Shown one piece after another: positions 51,067 through 63,882 of a stretch of DNA of 64,000 nt. Source of the DNA: Auanema rhodensis (Eukaryota; Nematoda; Chromadorea; Rhabditida; Rhabditidae); assembly GCA_964057225.1 (NCBI GenBank), contig OZ059897.1, positions 21,638,001-21,702,000 of the forward strand, read 5' to 3'. The stretch's first letter is position 1. The number at the start of each line of letters is the position of its first letter. The notes beneath the pieces were generated by a model that saw only the letters and a program-made list of their open reading frames with translations, made no database searches and was not told the DNA's origin. The position numbers and the translations under genes were made by a program.

Positions 51067-54000
51067 ACGTGATGTGCACTTGGTATGTAACTCGCTTCAC
51101 GTGAAAGATAAAGAGATGCGGTTTTCAAAATTAGATTCCCCATGTCCATATTAGTCTAAAAACAAATTTTTATTGATATTGGTTCATGGTAACCATGACT
51201 TTGAAATTTACGTGAACTTTAATTTATGCTAATTGAATTTACACGTGATGTGCACTTGGTATGTAACTCGCTTCACGTGAAAGATAAAAAGATGTGGTTT
51301 TCAAAATTAGATTCCCCATGTCCATATTAGTCTAAAAACTAATTTTTATTGATATTGGTTCATGGTAACCATGACTTTGAAATTTACGTGAACTTTAATT
51401 TATGCTAATTAAATGTACACGTGATGTGCACTTGGTATGTAACTCGCTTCACGTGAAAGATGAAGAGATGCGGTTTTCAAAATTAGATTCCCCATGTCCA
51501 TATTAGTCTAAAAACAAATTTTTATTGATATTGGTTCATGGTAACCATGACTTTGAAATTTACGTGAACTTTAATTTATGCTAATTAAATGTACACGTGA
51601 TGTGCACTTGGTATGTAACTCGCTCCACGTGAAAGATAAAGAGATGCGGTTTTCAAAATTAGATTCCCCATGTCCATATTAGTCTAAAAACAAATTTTTA
51701 TTGATATTGGTGCATGGTAACCATGACTTTGAAATTTACGTGAACTTTAATTTATGCTAATTAAATGTACACGTGATGTGCACTTGGTATGTAACTCGCT
51801 TCACGTGAAAGATAAAGAGATGCGGTTTTCAAAATTAGATTAACCATGTCCATATTAGTCTAAAACCAAATTTTTATTGATATTGGTTCATGGTAACCAT
51901 GACTTTGAAATTTACGTGAACTTTAATTTATGCTAATTAAATGTACACGTGATGTGCACTTGGTATGTAACTCGCTTCACGTGAAAGATGAAGAGATGCG
52001 GTTTTCAAAATTAGATTCCCCATGTCCATATTAGTCTAAAAACAAATTTTTATTGATATTGGTTCATGGTAACCATGACTTTGAAATTTACGTGAACTTT
52101 AATTTATGCTAATTAAATGTACACGTGATGTGCACTTGGTATGTAACTCGCTCCACGTGAAAGATAAAGAGATGCGGTTTTCAAAATTAGATTCCCCATG
52201 TCCATATTAGTCTAAAAACAAATTTTTATTGATATTGGTTCATGGTAACCATGACTTTGAAATTTACGTGAACTTTAATTTATGCTAATTAAATGTACAC
52301 GTGATGTGCACTTGGTATGTAACTCGTTTCACGTGAAAGATAAAGAGATGCGGTTTTTAAAATTAGATTCCCCATGTCCATATTAGTCTAAAAACAAATT
52401 TTTATTGATATTGGTGCATGGTAACCATGACTTTGAAATTTACGTGAACTTTAATTTATGCTAATTAAATGTACACGTGATGTGCACTTGGTATGTAACT
52501 CGCTTCACGTGAAAGATAAAGAGATGCGGTTTTCAAAATTAGATTCCCCATGTCCATATTAGTCTAAAAACAAATTTTTATTGATATTGGTTCATGGTAA
52601 CCATGACTTTGAAATTTACGTGAACTTTAATTTATGCTAATTGAATTTACACGTGATGTGCACTTGGTATGTAACTCGCTTCACGTGAAAGATAAAGAGA
52701 TGCGGTTTTCAAAATTAGATTCCCCATGTCCATATTAGTCTAAAAACAAATTTTTATTGATATTGGTTCATGGTAACCATGACTTTGAATATTACGTGAA
52801 CTTTAATTTATGCTAATTGAATGTACACGTGATGTGCACTTGGTATGTAACTCGCTTCACGTGAAAGATGAAGAGATGCGGTTTTCAAAATTAGATTCCC
52901 CATGTCCATATTAGTCTAAAAACAAATTTTTATTGATATTGGTTCATGGTAACCATGACTTTGAAATTTACGTGAACTTTAATTTATGCTAATTAAATGT
53001 ACACGTGATGTGCACTTGGTATGTAACTCGCTTCACGTGAAAGATAAAGAGATGCGGTTTTCAAAATTAGATTCCCCATGTCCATATTAATCTCAAAACA
53101 AATTTTTATTGATATTGGTGCATGGTAACCATGACTTTGAAATTTACGTGAACTTTAATTTATGCTAATTAAATGTACACGTGATGTGCACTTGGTATGT
53201 AACTCGCTTCACGTGAAAGATAAAGAGATGCGGTTTTCAAAATTAGATTCCCCATGTCCATATTAGTCTAAAAACACATTTTTATTGATATTGGTTCATG
53301 GTAACCATGACTTTGAAATTTACGTGAACTTAAATTTATGCTAATTAAATGTACACGTGATGTGCACTTGGTATGTAACTTGCTTCACGTGAAAGATAAA
53401 GAGATGCGGTTTTCAAAATTAGATTCCCCATCTCCATATTAGTCTAAAAATAAATTTTTATTGATATTGGTGCATGGTAACCATGACTTTGAAATTTACG
53501 TGAACTTTAATTTATGCTAATTAAATGTACACGTGATGTGCGCTTGGTATGTAACTTGCTTCACGTGAAAGATAAAGAGATGCGGTTTTCAAAATTAGAT
53601 TCCCCATGTACATATTAGTCTAAAAACACATTTTTATTGATATTGGTTCATGGTAACCATGACTTTGAAATTTACGTGAACTTAAATTTATGCTAATTAA
53701 ATGTACACGTGATGTGCACTTGGTATGTAACTTGCTTCACGTGAAAGATAAAGAGATGCGGTTTTCAAAATTAGATTCCCCATGTCCATATTAGTCTAAA
53801 AACAAATTTTTATTGATATTGGTTCATGGTAACCATGACTTTGAAATTCACGTGAACTTTAATTTATGCTAATTAAATGTACACGTGATGTGCACTTGGT
53901 ATGTAACTCGCTTCACGTGAAAGATAAAGAGATGCGGTTTTTAAAATTAGATTCCCCATGTCCATATTAGTCTAAAAACAAATTTTTATTGATGTTGGTG

Positions 54001-56522
54001 CATGGTAACCATGACTTTGAAATTTACGTGAACTTTAATTTATGCTAATTAAATGTACACGTGATGTTCACTTGGTATGTAACTCGCTTCACGTGAAAGA
54101 TAAAGAGATGCGGTTTTCAAAATTAGATTCCCCATGTCCATATTAGTCTAAAAACAAATTTTTATTGATGTTGGTGCATGGTAACCATGACTTTGAAATT
54201 TACGTGAACTTTAATTTATGCTAATTAAATGTACACGTGATGTGCACTTGGTATGTAACTCGCTTCACGTGAAAGATAAAGAGATGCGGTTTTTAAAATT
54301 AGATTCCCCATGTCCATATTAGTCTAAAAACAAATTTTTATTGATGTTGGTGCATGGTAACCATGACTTTGAAATTTACGTGAACTTAAATTTATGCTAA
54401 TTAAATGTACACGTGATGTGCACTTGGTATGTAACTTGCTTCACGTGAAAGATAAAGAGATGCGGTTTTCAAAATTAGATTCCCCATGTCCATATTAGTC
54501 TAAAAACAAATTTTTATTGATATTGGTGCATGGTAACCATGACTTTGAAATTTACGTGAACTTTAATTTATGCTAATTAAATGTACACGTGATGTGCACT
54601 TGGTATGTAACTCGCTTCACGTGAAAGATAAAGAGATGCGGTTTTCAAAATTAGATTCCCCATGTCCATATTAGTCTAAAAACACATTTTTATTGATATT
54701 GGTTCATGGTAACCATGACTTTGAAATTTACGTGAACTTAAATTTATGCTAATTAAATGTACACGTGATGTGCACTTGGTATGTAACTTGCTTCACGTGA
54801 AAGATAAAGAGATGCGGTTTTCAAAATTAGATTCCCCATGTCCATATTAGTCTAAAAACAAATTTTTATTGATATTGGTGCATGGTAACCATGACTTTGA
54901 AATTTACGTGAACTTTAATTTATGCTAATTAAATGTACACGTGATGTGCACTTGGTATGTAACTCGCTTCACGTGAAAGATAAAGAGATGCGGTTTTCAA
55001 AATTAGATTCCCCATCTCCATATTAGTCTAAAAACAAATTTTTATTGATATTGGTGCATGGTAACCATGACTTTGAAATTTACGTGAACTTTAATTTATG
55101 CTAATTAAATGTACACGTGATGTTCACTTGGTATGTAACTCGCTTCACGTGAAAGATAAAAAGATGCGGTTTTCAAAATTAGATTCCCCATGTCCATATT
55201 AGTCTAAAAACAAATTTTTATTGATATTGGTGCATGGTAACCATGACTTTGAAATTTACGTGAACTTAAATTTATGCTAATTAAATGTACACGTGATGTG
55301 CACTTGGTATGTAACTTGCTTCACGTGAAAGATGAAGAGATGCGGTTTTCAAAATTAGATTCCCCATGTCCATATTAGTCTAAAAACAAATTTTTATTGA
55401 TATTGGTGCATGGTAACCATGACTTTGAAATTTACGTGAACTTTAATTTATGCTAATTAAATGTACACGTGATGTGCACTTGGTATGTAACTCGCTTCAC
55501 GTGAAAGATGAAGAGATGCGGTTTTCAAAATTAGATTCCCCATGTCCATATTAGTCTAAAAACAAATTTTTATTGATATTGGTGCATGGTAACCATGACT
55601 TTGAAATTTACGTGAACTTTAATTTATGCTAATTAAATGTACACGTGATGTGCACTTGGTATATAACTCGCTTCACGTGAAAGATAAAGAGATGCGGTTT
55701 TCAAAATTAGATTCCCCATGTCCATATTAGTCTAAAAACAAATTTTTATTGATATTGGTGCATGGTAACCATGACTTTGAAATTTACGTGAACTTTAATT
55801 TATGCTAATTAAATGTACACGTGATGTGCACTTGGTATATAACTCGCTTCACGTGAAAGATAAAGAGATGCGGTTTTCAAAATTAGATTCTCCATGTCCA
55901 TATTAGTCTAAACACAAATTTTTATCGATATTGGTGCATGGTAACCATGACTTTGAAATTCACGTGAACTTTAATTTATGCTAATTAAATGTACACGTGA
56001 TGTGCACTTGGTATGTAACTCGCTTCACGTGAAAGATAAAGAGATGCGGTTTTCAAAATTAGATTCCCCATGTCCATATTAGTCTAAAAACAAATTTTTA
56101 TTGATATTGGTTCATGGTAACCATGACTTTGAAATTTACGTGAACTTTAATTTATGCTAATTAAATGTACACGTGATGTGCACTTGGTATGTAACTCGCT
56201 TCACGTGAAAGATAAAGAGATGCGGTTTTTAAAATTAGATTCCCCATGTCCATATTAGTTTAAAAACAAATTTTTATTGATATTGGTTCATGGTAACCAT
56301 GACTTTGAAATTTACGTGAACTTTAATTTATGCTAATTAAATGTACACGTGATGTGCACTTGGTATGTAACTCGCTTCACGTGAAAGATAAAGAGATGCG
56401 GTTTTTAAAATTAGATTCCCCATGTCCATATTAGTCTAAAAACAAATTTTTATTGATATTGGTGCATGGTAACCATGACTTTGAAATTTACGTGAACTTT
56501 AATTTATGCTAATTAAATGTAC
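51067..56522 (+). repeat. Second copy of the 13.4-19.9 kb content
   Basis: It holds an E-F pair, then 51419-52826 matching 13404-14811, then t27, c99, a154 and GTTCAC monomers (53003-55466). The four-monomer a21 unit follows (55467-56170), and then a mosaic t60+t90 copy (56171) and a t60 copy (56347). Three neighbouring monomers (53883, 54059 and 54235) share GATGTTGG (g112), not seen elsewhere, so they are a local triplication. AATCTCAAAAC at 53003 is also private. Confidence 0.75.
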
Positions 56523-56874
56523 ACGTGATGTGCACTTGGTATGTAACTCGCTTCACGTAAAAGATGAAGAGATGCGGTTTTCAAAATTAGATTCCCCATG
56601 TCCATATTAGTCTAAAAACAAATTTGTATTGATATTGGTGCATGGTAACCATGACTTTGAAATTTACGTGAACTTTAATTTATGCTAATTAAATGTACAC
56701 GTGATGTGCACTTGGTATGTAACTCGCTTCACGTGAAAGATAAAGAGATGCGGTTTTCAAAATTAGATTCCCCATGTCCATATTAGTTTAAAAACAAATT
56801 TTTATTGATATTGGTTCATGGTAACCATGACTTTGAAATTTACGTGAACTTTAATTTATGCTAATTAAATGTAC

Positions 56875-57018
56875 ACGTGAAAGATAAAGAGATGCGGTTT
56901 TCAAAATTAGATTCCCCATGTCCATATTAGTCTAAAAACAAATTTTTATTGATATTGGTGCATGGTAACCATGACTTTGAAATTTACGTGAACTTTAATT
57001 TATGCTAATTAAATGTAC
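56875..57018 (+). repeat. 144-bp monomer with a 32-bp deletion
   Basis: The junction CACGTGA runs straight into AAGATAAAG, so everything between CACGTG site 1 and site 2 is missing. The two sites are 32 bp apart in a normal monomer and share CACGTGA, so recombination or slippage between these 7-bp direct repeats gives precisely this product. The counterparts at 529 and 46315 are full length. The deletion therefore arose after the large duplication. Confidence 0.9.
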
Positions 57019-58954
57019 ACGTGATGTGCACTTGGTATGGAACTCGCTTCACGTAAAAGATAAAGAGATGCGGTTTTCAAAAATAGATTCCCCATGTCCA
57101 TATTAGTCTAAAAACAAATTTTTATTGATATTGGTTCATGGTAACCATGACTTTGAAATTTACGTGAACTTTAATTTATGCTAATTAAATGTACACGTGA
57201 TGTGCACTTGGTATGTAACTCGCTTCACGTGAAAGATGAAGAGATGCGGTTTTCAAAATTAGATTCCCCATGTCCATATTAGTCTAAAAACAAATTTTTA
57301 TTGATATTGGTGCATGGTAACCATGACTTTGAAATTTACGTGAACTTTAATTTATGCTAATTAAATGTACACGTGATGTGCACTTGGTATGTAACTCGCT
57401 TCACGTGAAAGATAAAGAGATGCGGTTTTCAAAATTAGATTCCCCATGTCCATATTAGTCTAAAAACAAATTTTTATCGATATTGGTTCATGGTAACCAT
57501 GACTTTGAAATTTACGTGAACTTTAATTTATGCTAATTAAATGTACACGTGATGTGCACTTGGTATGTAACTCGCTTCACGTGAAAGATAAAGAGATACG
57601 GTTTTCAAAATTAGATTCCCCATGTCCATATTAGTCTAAAAGCAAATTTTTATCGATATTGGTGCATGGTAACCATGACTTTGAAATTTACGTGAACTTT
57701 AATTTATGCTAATTAAATGTACACGTGATGTGCACTTGGTATGTAACTCGCTTCACGTGAAAGATAAAGAGATGCGGTTTTCAAAATTAGATTCCCCATG
57801 TCCATATTAGTCTAAAAACAAATTTTTATTGATATTGGTTCATGGTAACCATGACTTTGAAATTTACGTGAACTTTAATTTATGCTAATTAAATGTACAC
57901 GTGATGTGCACTTGGTATGTAACTCGCTTCACGTGAAAGATAAAGAGATGCGGTTTTCAAAATTAGATTCCCCATGTCCATATTAGTCTAAAAACAAATT
58001 TTTATCGATATTGGTTCATGGTAACCATGACTTTGAAATTTACGTGAACTTTAATTTATGCTAATTAAATGTACACGTGATGTGCACTTGGTATGTAACT
58101 CGCTTCACGTGAAAGATAAAGAGATGCGGTTTTCAAAATTAGATTCCCCATGTCCATATTAGTCTAAAAACAAATTTTTATCGATATTGGTTCATGGTAA
58201 CCATGACTTTGAAATTTACGTGAACTTTAATTTATGCTAATTAAATGTACACGTGATGTGCACTTGGTATGTAACTCGCTTCACGTGAAAGATAAAGAGA
58301 TGCGGTTTTCAAAATTAGATTCCCCATGTCCATATTAGTCTAAAAGCAAATTTTTATTGATATTGGTGCATGGTAACCATGACTTTGAAATTTACGTGAA
58401 CTTTAATTTATGCTAATTAAATGTACACGTGATGTGCACTTGGTATGTAACTCGCTTCACGTGAAAGATAAAGAGATGCGGTTTTCAAAATTAGATTCCC
58501 CATGTCCATATTAGTCTAAAAACAAATTTTTATTGATATTGGTTCATGGTAACCATGACTTTGAAATTTACGTGAACTTTAATTTATGCTAATTAAATGT
58601 ACACGTGATGTGCACTTGGTATGTAACTCGCTTCACGTGAAAGATGAAGAGATGCGGTTTTCAAAATTAGATTCCCCATGTCCATATTAGTCTAAAAACA
58701 AATTTTTATTGATATTGGTTCATGGTAACCATGACTTTGAAATTTACGTGAACTTTAATTTATGCTAATTAAATGTACACGTGATGTGCACTTGGTATGT
58801 AACTCGCTTCACGTGAAAGATAAAGAGATGCGGTTTTCAAAATTAGATTCCCCATGTCCATATTAGTTTAAAAACAAATTTTTATTGATATTGGTTCATG
58901 GTAACCATGACTTTGAAATTTACGTGAACTTTAATTTATGCTAATTAAATGTAC

Positions 58955-60714
58955 ACGTGATGTGCACTTGGTATGTAACTCGCTTCACGTGAAAGATAAA
59001 GAGATTCGGTTTTCAAAATTAGATTCCCCATGTCCATATTAGTCTAAAAACAAATTTTTATTGATATTGGTGCATGGTAACCATGACTTTGAAATTTACG
59101 TGAACTTAAATTTATGCTAATTAAATGTACACGTGATGTGCACTTGGTATGTAACTCGCTTCACGTGAAAGATGAAGAGATGCGGTTTTCAAAATTAGAT
59201 TCCCCATGTCCATATTAGTCTAAAAACAAATTTTTATTGATATTGGTTCATGGTAACCATGACTTTGAAATTTACGTGAACTTTAATTTATGCTAATTAA
59301 ATGTACACGTGATGTGCACTTGGTATGTAACTCGCTTCACGTGAAAGATAAAGAGATGCGGTTTTCAAAATTAGATTCCCCATGTCCATATTAGTTTAAA
59401 AACAAATTTTTATTGATATTGGTTCATGGTAACCATGACTTTGAAATTTACGTGAACTTTAATTTATGCTAATTAAATGTACACGTGATGTGCACTTGGT
59501 ATGTAACTCGCTTCACGTGAAAGATAAAGAGATGCGGTTTTTAAAATTAGATTCCCCATGTCCATATTAGTCTAAAAACAAATTTTTATTGATATTGGTG
59601 CATGGTAACCATGACTTTGAAATTTACGTGAACTTTAATTTATGCTAATTAAATGTACACGTGATGTGCACTTGGTATGTAACTCGCTTCACGTGAAAGA
59701 TAAAGAGATGCGGTTTTCAAAATTATATTCCCCATGTCCATATTAGTCTAAAAACAAATTTTTATTGATATTGGTGCATGGTAACCATGACTTTGAAATT
59801 TACGTGAACTTTAATTTGTGCTAATTAAATGTACACGTGATGTGCACTTGGTATGTAACTCGCTTCACGTGAAAGATAAAGAGATTCGGTTTTCAAAATT
59901 AGATTCCCCATGTCCATATTAGTCTAAAAACAAATTTTTATTGATATTGGTGCATGGTAACCATGACTTTGAAATTTACGTGAACTTAAATTTATGCTAA
60001 TTAAATGTACACGTGATGTGCACTTGGTATGTAACTCGCTTCACGTGAAAGATGAAGAGATGCGGTTTTCAAAATTAGATTCCCCATGTCCATATTAGTC
60101 TAAAAACAAATTTTTATTGATATTGGTTCATGGTAACCATGACTTTGAAATTTACGTGAACTTTAATTTATGCTAATTAAATGTACACGTGATGTGCACT
60201 TGGTATGTAACTCGCTTCACGTGAAAGATAAAGAGATGCGGTTTTCAAAATTAGATTCCCCATGTCCATATTAGTTTAAAAACAAATTTTTATTGATATT
60301 GGTTCATGGTAACCATGACTTTGAAATTTACGTGAACTTTAATTTATGCTAATTAAATGTACACGTGATGTGCACTTGGTATGTAACTCGCTTCACGTGA
60401 AAGATAAAGAGATGCGGTTTTTAAAATTAGATTCCCCATGTCCATATTAGTCTAAAAACAAATTTTTATTGATATTGGTGCATGGTAACCATGACTTTGA
60501 AATTTACGTGAACTTTAATTTATGCTAATTAAATGTACACGTGATGTGCACTTGGTATGTAACTCGCTTCACGTGAAAGATAAAGAGATGCGGTTTTCAA
60601 AATTATATTCCCCATGTCCATATTAGTCTAAAAACAAATTTTTATTGATATTGGTGCATGGTAACCATGACTTTGAAATTTACGTGAACTTTAATTTGTG
60701 CTAATTAAATGTAC
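58955..60714 (+). repeat. Tandem duplication of a five-monomer block (2 x 880 bp)
   Basis: Units 58955-59834 and 59835-60714 carry, in order, t52+a154, g44, t90, t60+g118 and t68+g160. They look identical by eye. The first and second large copies each hold a close version of this block only once (2113-2992 and 47723-48602), so the copy number differs between otherwise collinear segments. A further t52 monomer follows at 60715. Confidence 0.85.
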
Positions 60715-60890
60715 ACGTGATGTGCACTTGGTATGTAACTCGCTTCACGTGAAAGATAAAGAGATTCGGTTTTCAAAATTAGATTCCCCATGTCCATATT
60801 AGTCTAAAAACAAATTTTTATTGATATTGGTGCATGGTAACCATGACTTTGAAATTTACGTGGACTTAAATTTATGCTAATTAAATGTAC

Positions 60891-63882
60891 ACGTGATGTG
60901 CACTTGGTATGTAACTCGCTTCACGTGAAAGATAAAGAGATGCGGTTTTCAAAATTAGATTCCCCATGTCCATATTAGTCTAAAAACAAATTTTTATCGA
61001 TATTGGTTCATGGTAACCATGACTTTGAAATTTACGTGAACTTTAATTTATGCTAATTAAATGTACACGTGATGTGCACTTGGTATGTAACTCGCTTCAC
61101 GTGAAAGATAAAGAGATGCGGTTTTCAAAATTAGATTCCCCATGTCCATATTAGTCTAAAAACAAATTTTTATCGATATTGGTTCATGGTAACCATGACT
61201 TTGAAATTTACGTGAACTTTAATTTATGCTAATTAAATGTACACGTGATGTGCACTTGGTATCTAACTCGCTTCACGTGAAAGATAAAGAGATGCGGTTT
61301 TCAAAATTATATTCCCCATGTCCATATTAGTCTAAAAACAAATTTTTATTGATATTGGTGCATGGTAACCATGACTTTGAAATTTACGTGAACTTTAATT
61401 TGTGCTAATTAAATGTACACGTGATGTGCACTTGGTATGTAACTCGCTTCACGTGAAAGATAAAGAGATGCGGTTTTCAAAATTAGATTCCCCATGTCCA
61501 TATTAGTCTAAAAACAAATTTTTATTGATATTGGTGCATGGTAACCATGACTTTGAAATTTACGTGAACTTTAATTTATGCTAATTAAATGTACACGTGA
61601 TGTGCACTTGGTATGTAACTCGCTTCACGTGAAAGATAAAGAGATGCGGTTTTCAAAATTAGATTCCCCATGTCCATATTAGTCTAAAAACAAATTTTTA
61701 TCGATATTGGTTCATGGTAACCATGACTTTGAAATTTACGTGAACTTTAATTTATGCTAATTAAATGTACACGTGATGTGCACTTGGTATCTAACTCGCT
61801 TCACGTGAAAGATAAAGAGATGCGGTTTTCAAAATTATATTCCCCATGTCCATATTAGTCTAAAAACAAATTTTTATTGATATTGGTGCATGGTAACCAT
61901 GACTTTGAAATTTACGTGAACTTTAATTTGTGCTAATTAAATGTACACGTGATGTGCACTTGGTATGTAACTCGCTTCACGTGAAAGATAAAGAGATGCG
62001 GTTTTCAAAATTAGATTCCCCATGTCCATATTAGTCTAAAAACAAATTTTTATTGATATTGGTGCATGGTAACCATGACTTTGAAATTTACGTGAACTTT
62101 AATTTATGCTAATTAAATGTACACGTGATGTGCACTTGGTATGTAACTCGCTTCACGTGAAAGATAAAGAGATGCGGTTTTCAAAATTAGATTCCCCATG
62201 TCCATATTAGTCTAAAAACAAATTTTTATTGATATTGGTTCATGGTAACCATGACTTTGAAATTTACGTGAACTTTAATTTATGCTAATTGAATTTACAC
62301 GTGATGTGCACTTGGTATGTAACTCGCTTCACGTGAAAGATAAAAAGATGTGGTTTTCAAAATTAGATTCCCCATGTCCATATTAGTCTAAAAACTAATT
62401 TTTATTGATATTGGTTCATGGTAACCATGACTTTGAAATTTACGTGAACTTTAATTTATGCTAATTAAATGTACACGTGATGTGCACTTGGTATGTAACT
62501 CGCTTCACGTGAAAGATAAAGAGATGCGGTTTTCAAAATTAGATTCCCCATGTCCATATTAGTCTAAAAACAAATTTTTATTGATATTGGTGCATGGTAA
62601 CCATGACTTTGAAATTTACGTGAACTTTAATTTATGCTAATTAAATGTACACGTGATGTGCACTTGGTATGTAACTCGCTTCACGTGAAAGATAAAGAGA
62701 TGCGGTTTTCAAAATTAGATTCCCCATGTCCATATTAGTCTAAAACCAAATTTTTATTGATATTGGTTCATGGTAACCATGACTTTGAAATTTACGTGAA
62801 CTTTAATTTATGCTAATTAAATGTACACGTGATGTGCACTTGGTATGTAACTCGCTTCACGTGAAAGATGAAGAGATGCGGTTTTCAAAATTAGATTCCC
62901 CATGTCCATATTAGTCTAAAAACAAATTTTTATTGATATTGGTTCATGGTAACCATGACTTTGAAATTTACGTGAACTTTAATTTATGCTAATTGAATTT
63001 ACACGTGATGTGCACTTGGTATGTAACTCGCTTCACGTGAAAGATAAAAAGATGTGGTTTTCAAAATTAGATTCCCCATGTCCATATTAGTCTAAAAACT
63101 AATTTTTATTGATATTGGTTCATGGTAACCATGACTTTGAAATTTACGTGAACTTTAATTTATGCTAATTAAATGTACACGTGATGTGCACTTGGTATGT
63201 AACTCGCTTCACGTGAAAGATAAAGAGATGCGGTTTTCAAAATTAGATTCCCCATGTCCATATTAGTCTAAAACCAAATTTTTATTGATATTGGTTCATG
63301 GTAACCATGACTTTGAAATTTACGTGAACTTTAATTTATGCTAATTAAATGTACACGTGATGTGCACTTGGTATGTAACTCGCTTCACGTGAAAGATAAA
63401 AAGATGTGGTTTTCAAAATTAGATTCCCCATGTCCATATTAGTCTAAAAACTAATTTTTATTGATATTGGTTCATGGTAACCATGACTTTGAAATTTACG
63501 TGAACTTTAATTTATGCTAATTAAATGTACACGTGATGTGCACTTGGTATGTAACTCGCTTCACGTGAAAGATAAAGAGATGCGGTTTTCAAAATTAGAT
63601 TCCCCATGTCCATATTAGTCTAAAAACAAATTTTTATTGATATTGGTGCATGGTAACCATGACTTTGAAATTTACGTGAACTTTAATTTATGCTAATTAA
63701 ATGTACACGTGATGTGCACTTGGTATGTAACTCGCTTCACGTGAAAGATAAAGAGATGCGGTTTTCAAAATTAGATTCCCCATGTCCATATTAGTCTAAA
63801 ACCAAATTTTTATTGATATTGGTTCATGGTAACCATGACTTTGAAATTTACGTGAACTTTAATTTATGCTAATTAAATGTAC
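60891..63882 (+). repeat. D-D-A-B-D-A-B then E-F-B-G segment
   Basis: Seventeen monomers: D, D, A, B, D-like, A, B, E, F, B, G, g44+E, F, G, F-like, B, G. From 61419 to 63178 they match 34348-36107. The monomer at 61595 has c108 but g37, where the complete unit has a37 (type C), so the unit here is D-D-A-B-D-A. The F-like copy at 63355 is not preceded by an E end, which suggests a crossover between 63003-type and 63179-type neighbours. Confidence 0.8.

Larger units (their letters stand above)
56523..60890 (+). repeat. Third copy of the opening zone
   Basis: It begins 60 monomers (10,560 bp) after the second copy, with the a37+g44, t90, 144-bp and g22+a65 monomers in the same order as 177-880. 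It then has c108 copies (57371-58250), two g96 copies (AAAGCAAAT at 57547 and 58251), and g44, t90 and t52 copies. The five-monomer block follows in duplicate. The monomer at 60715 (t52, with GTGGACTTAAAT) closes the zone before a D-D pair. Confidence 0.8.
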
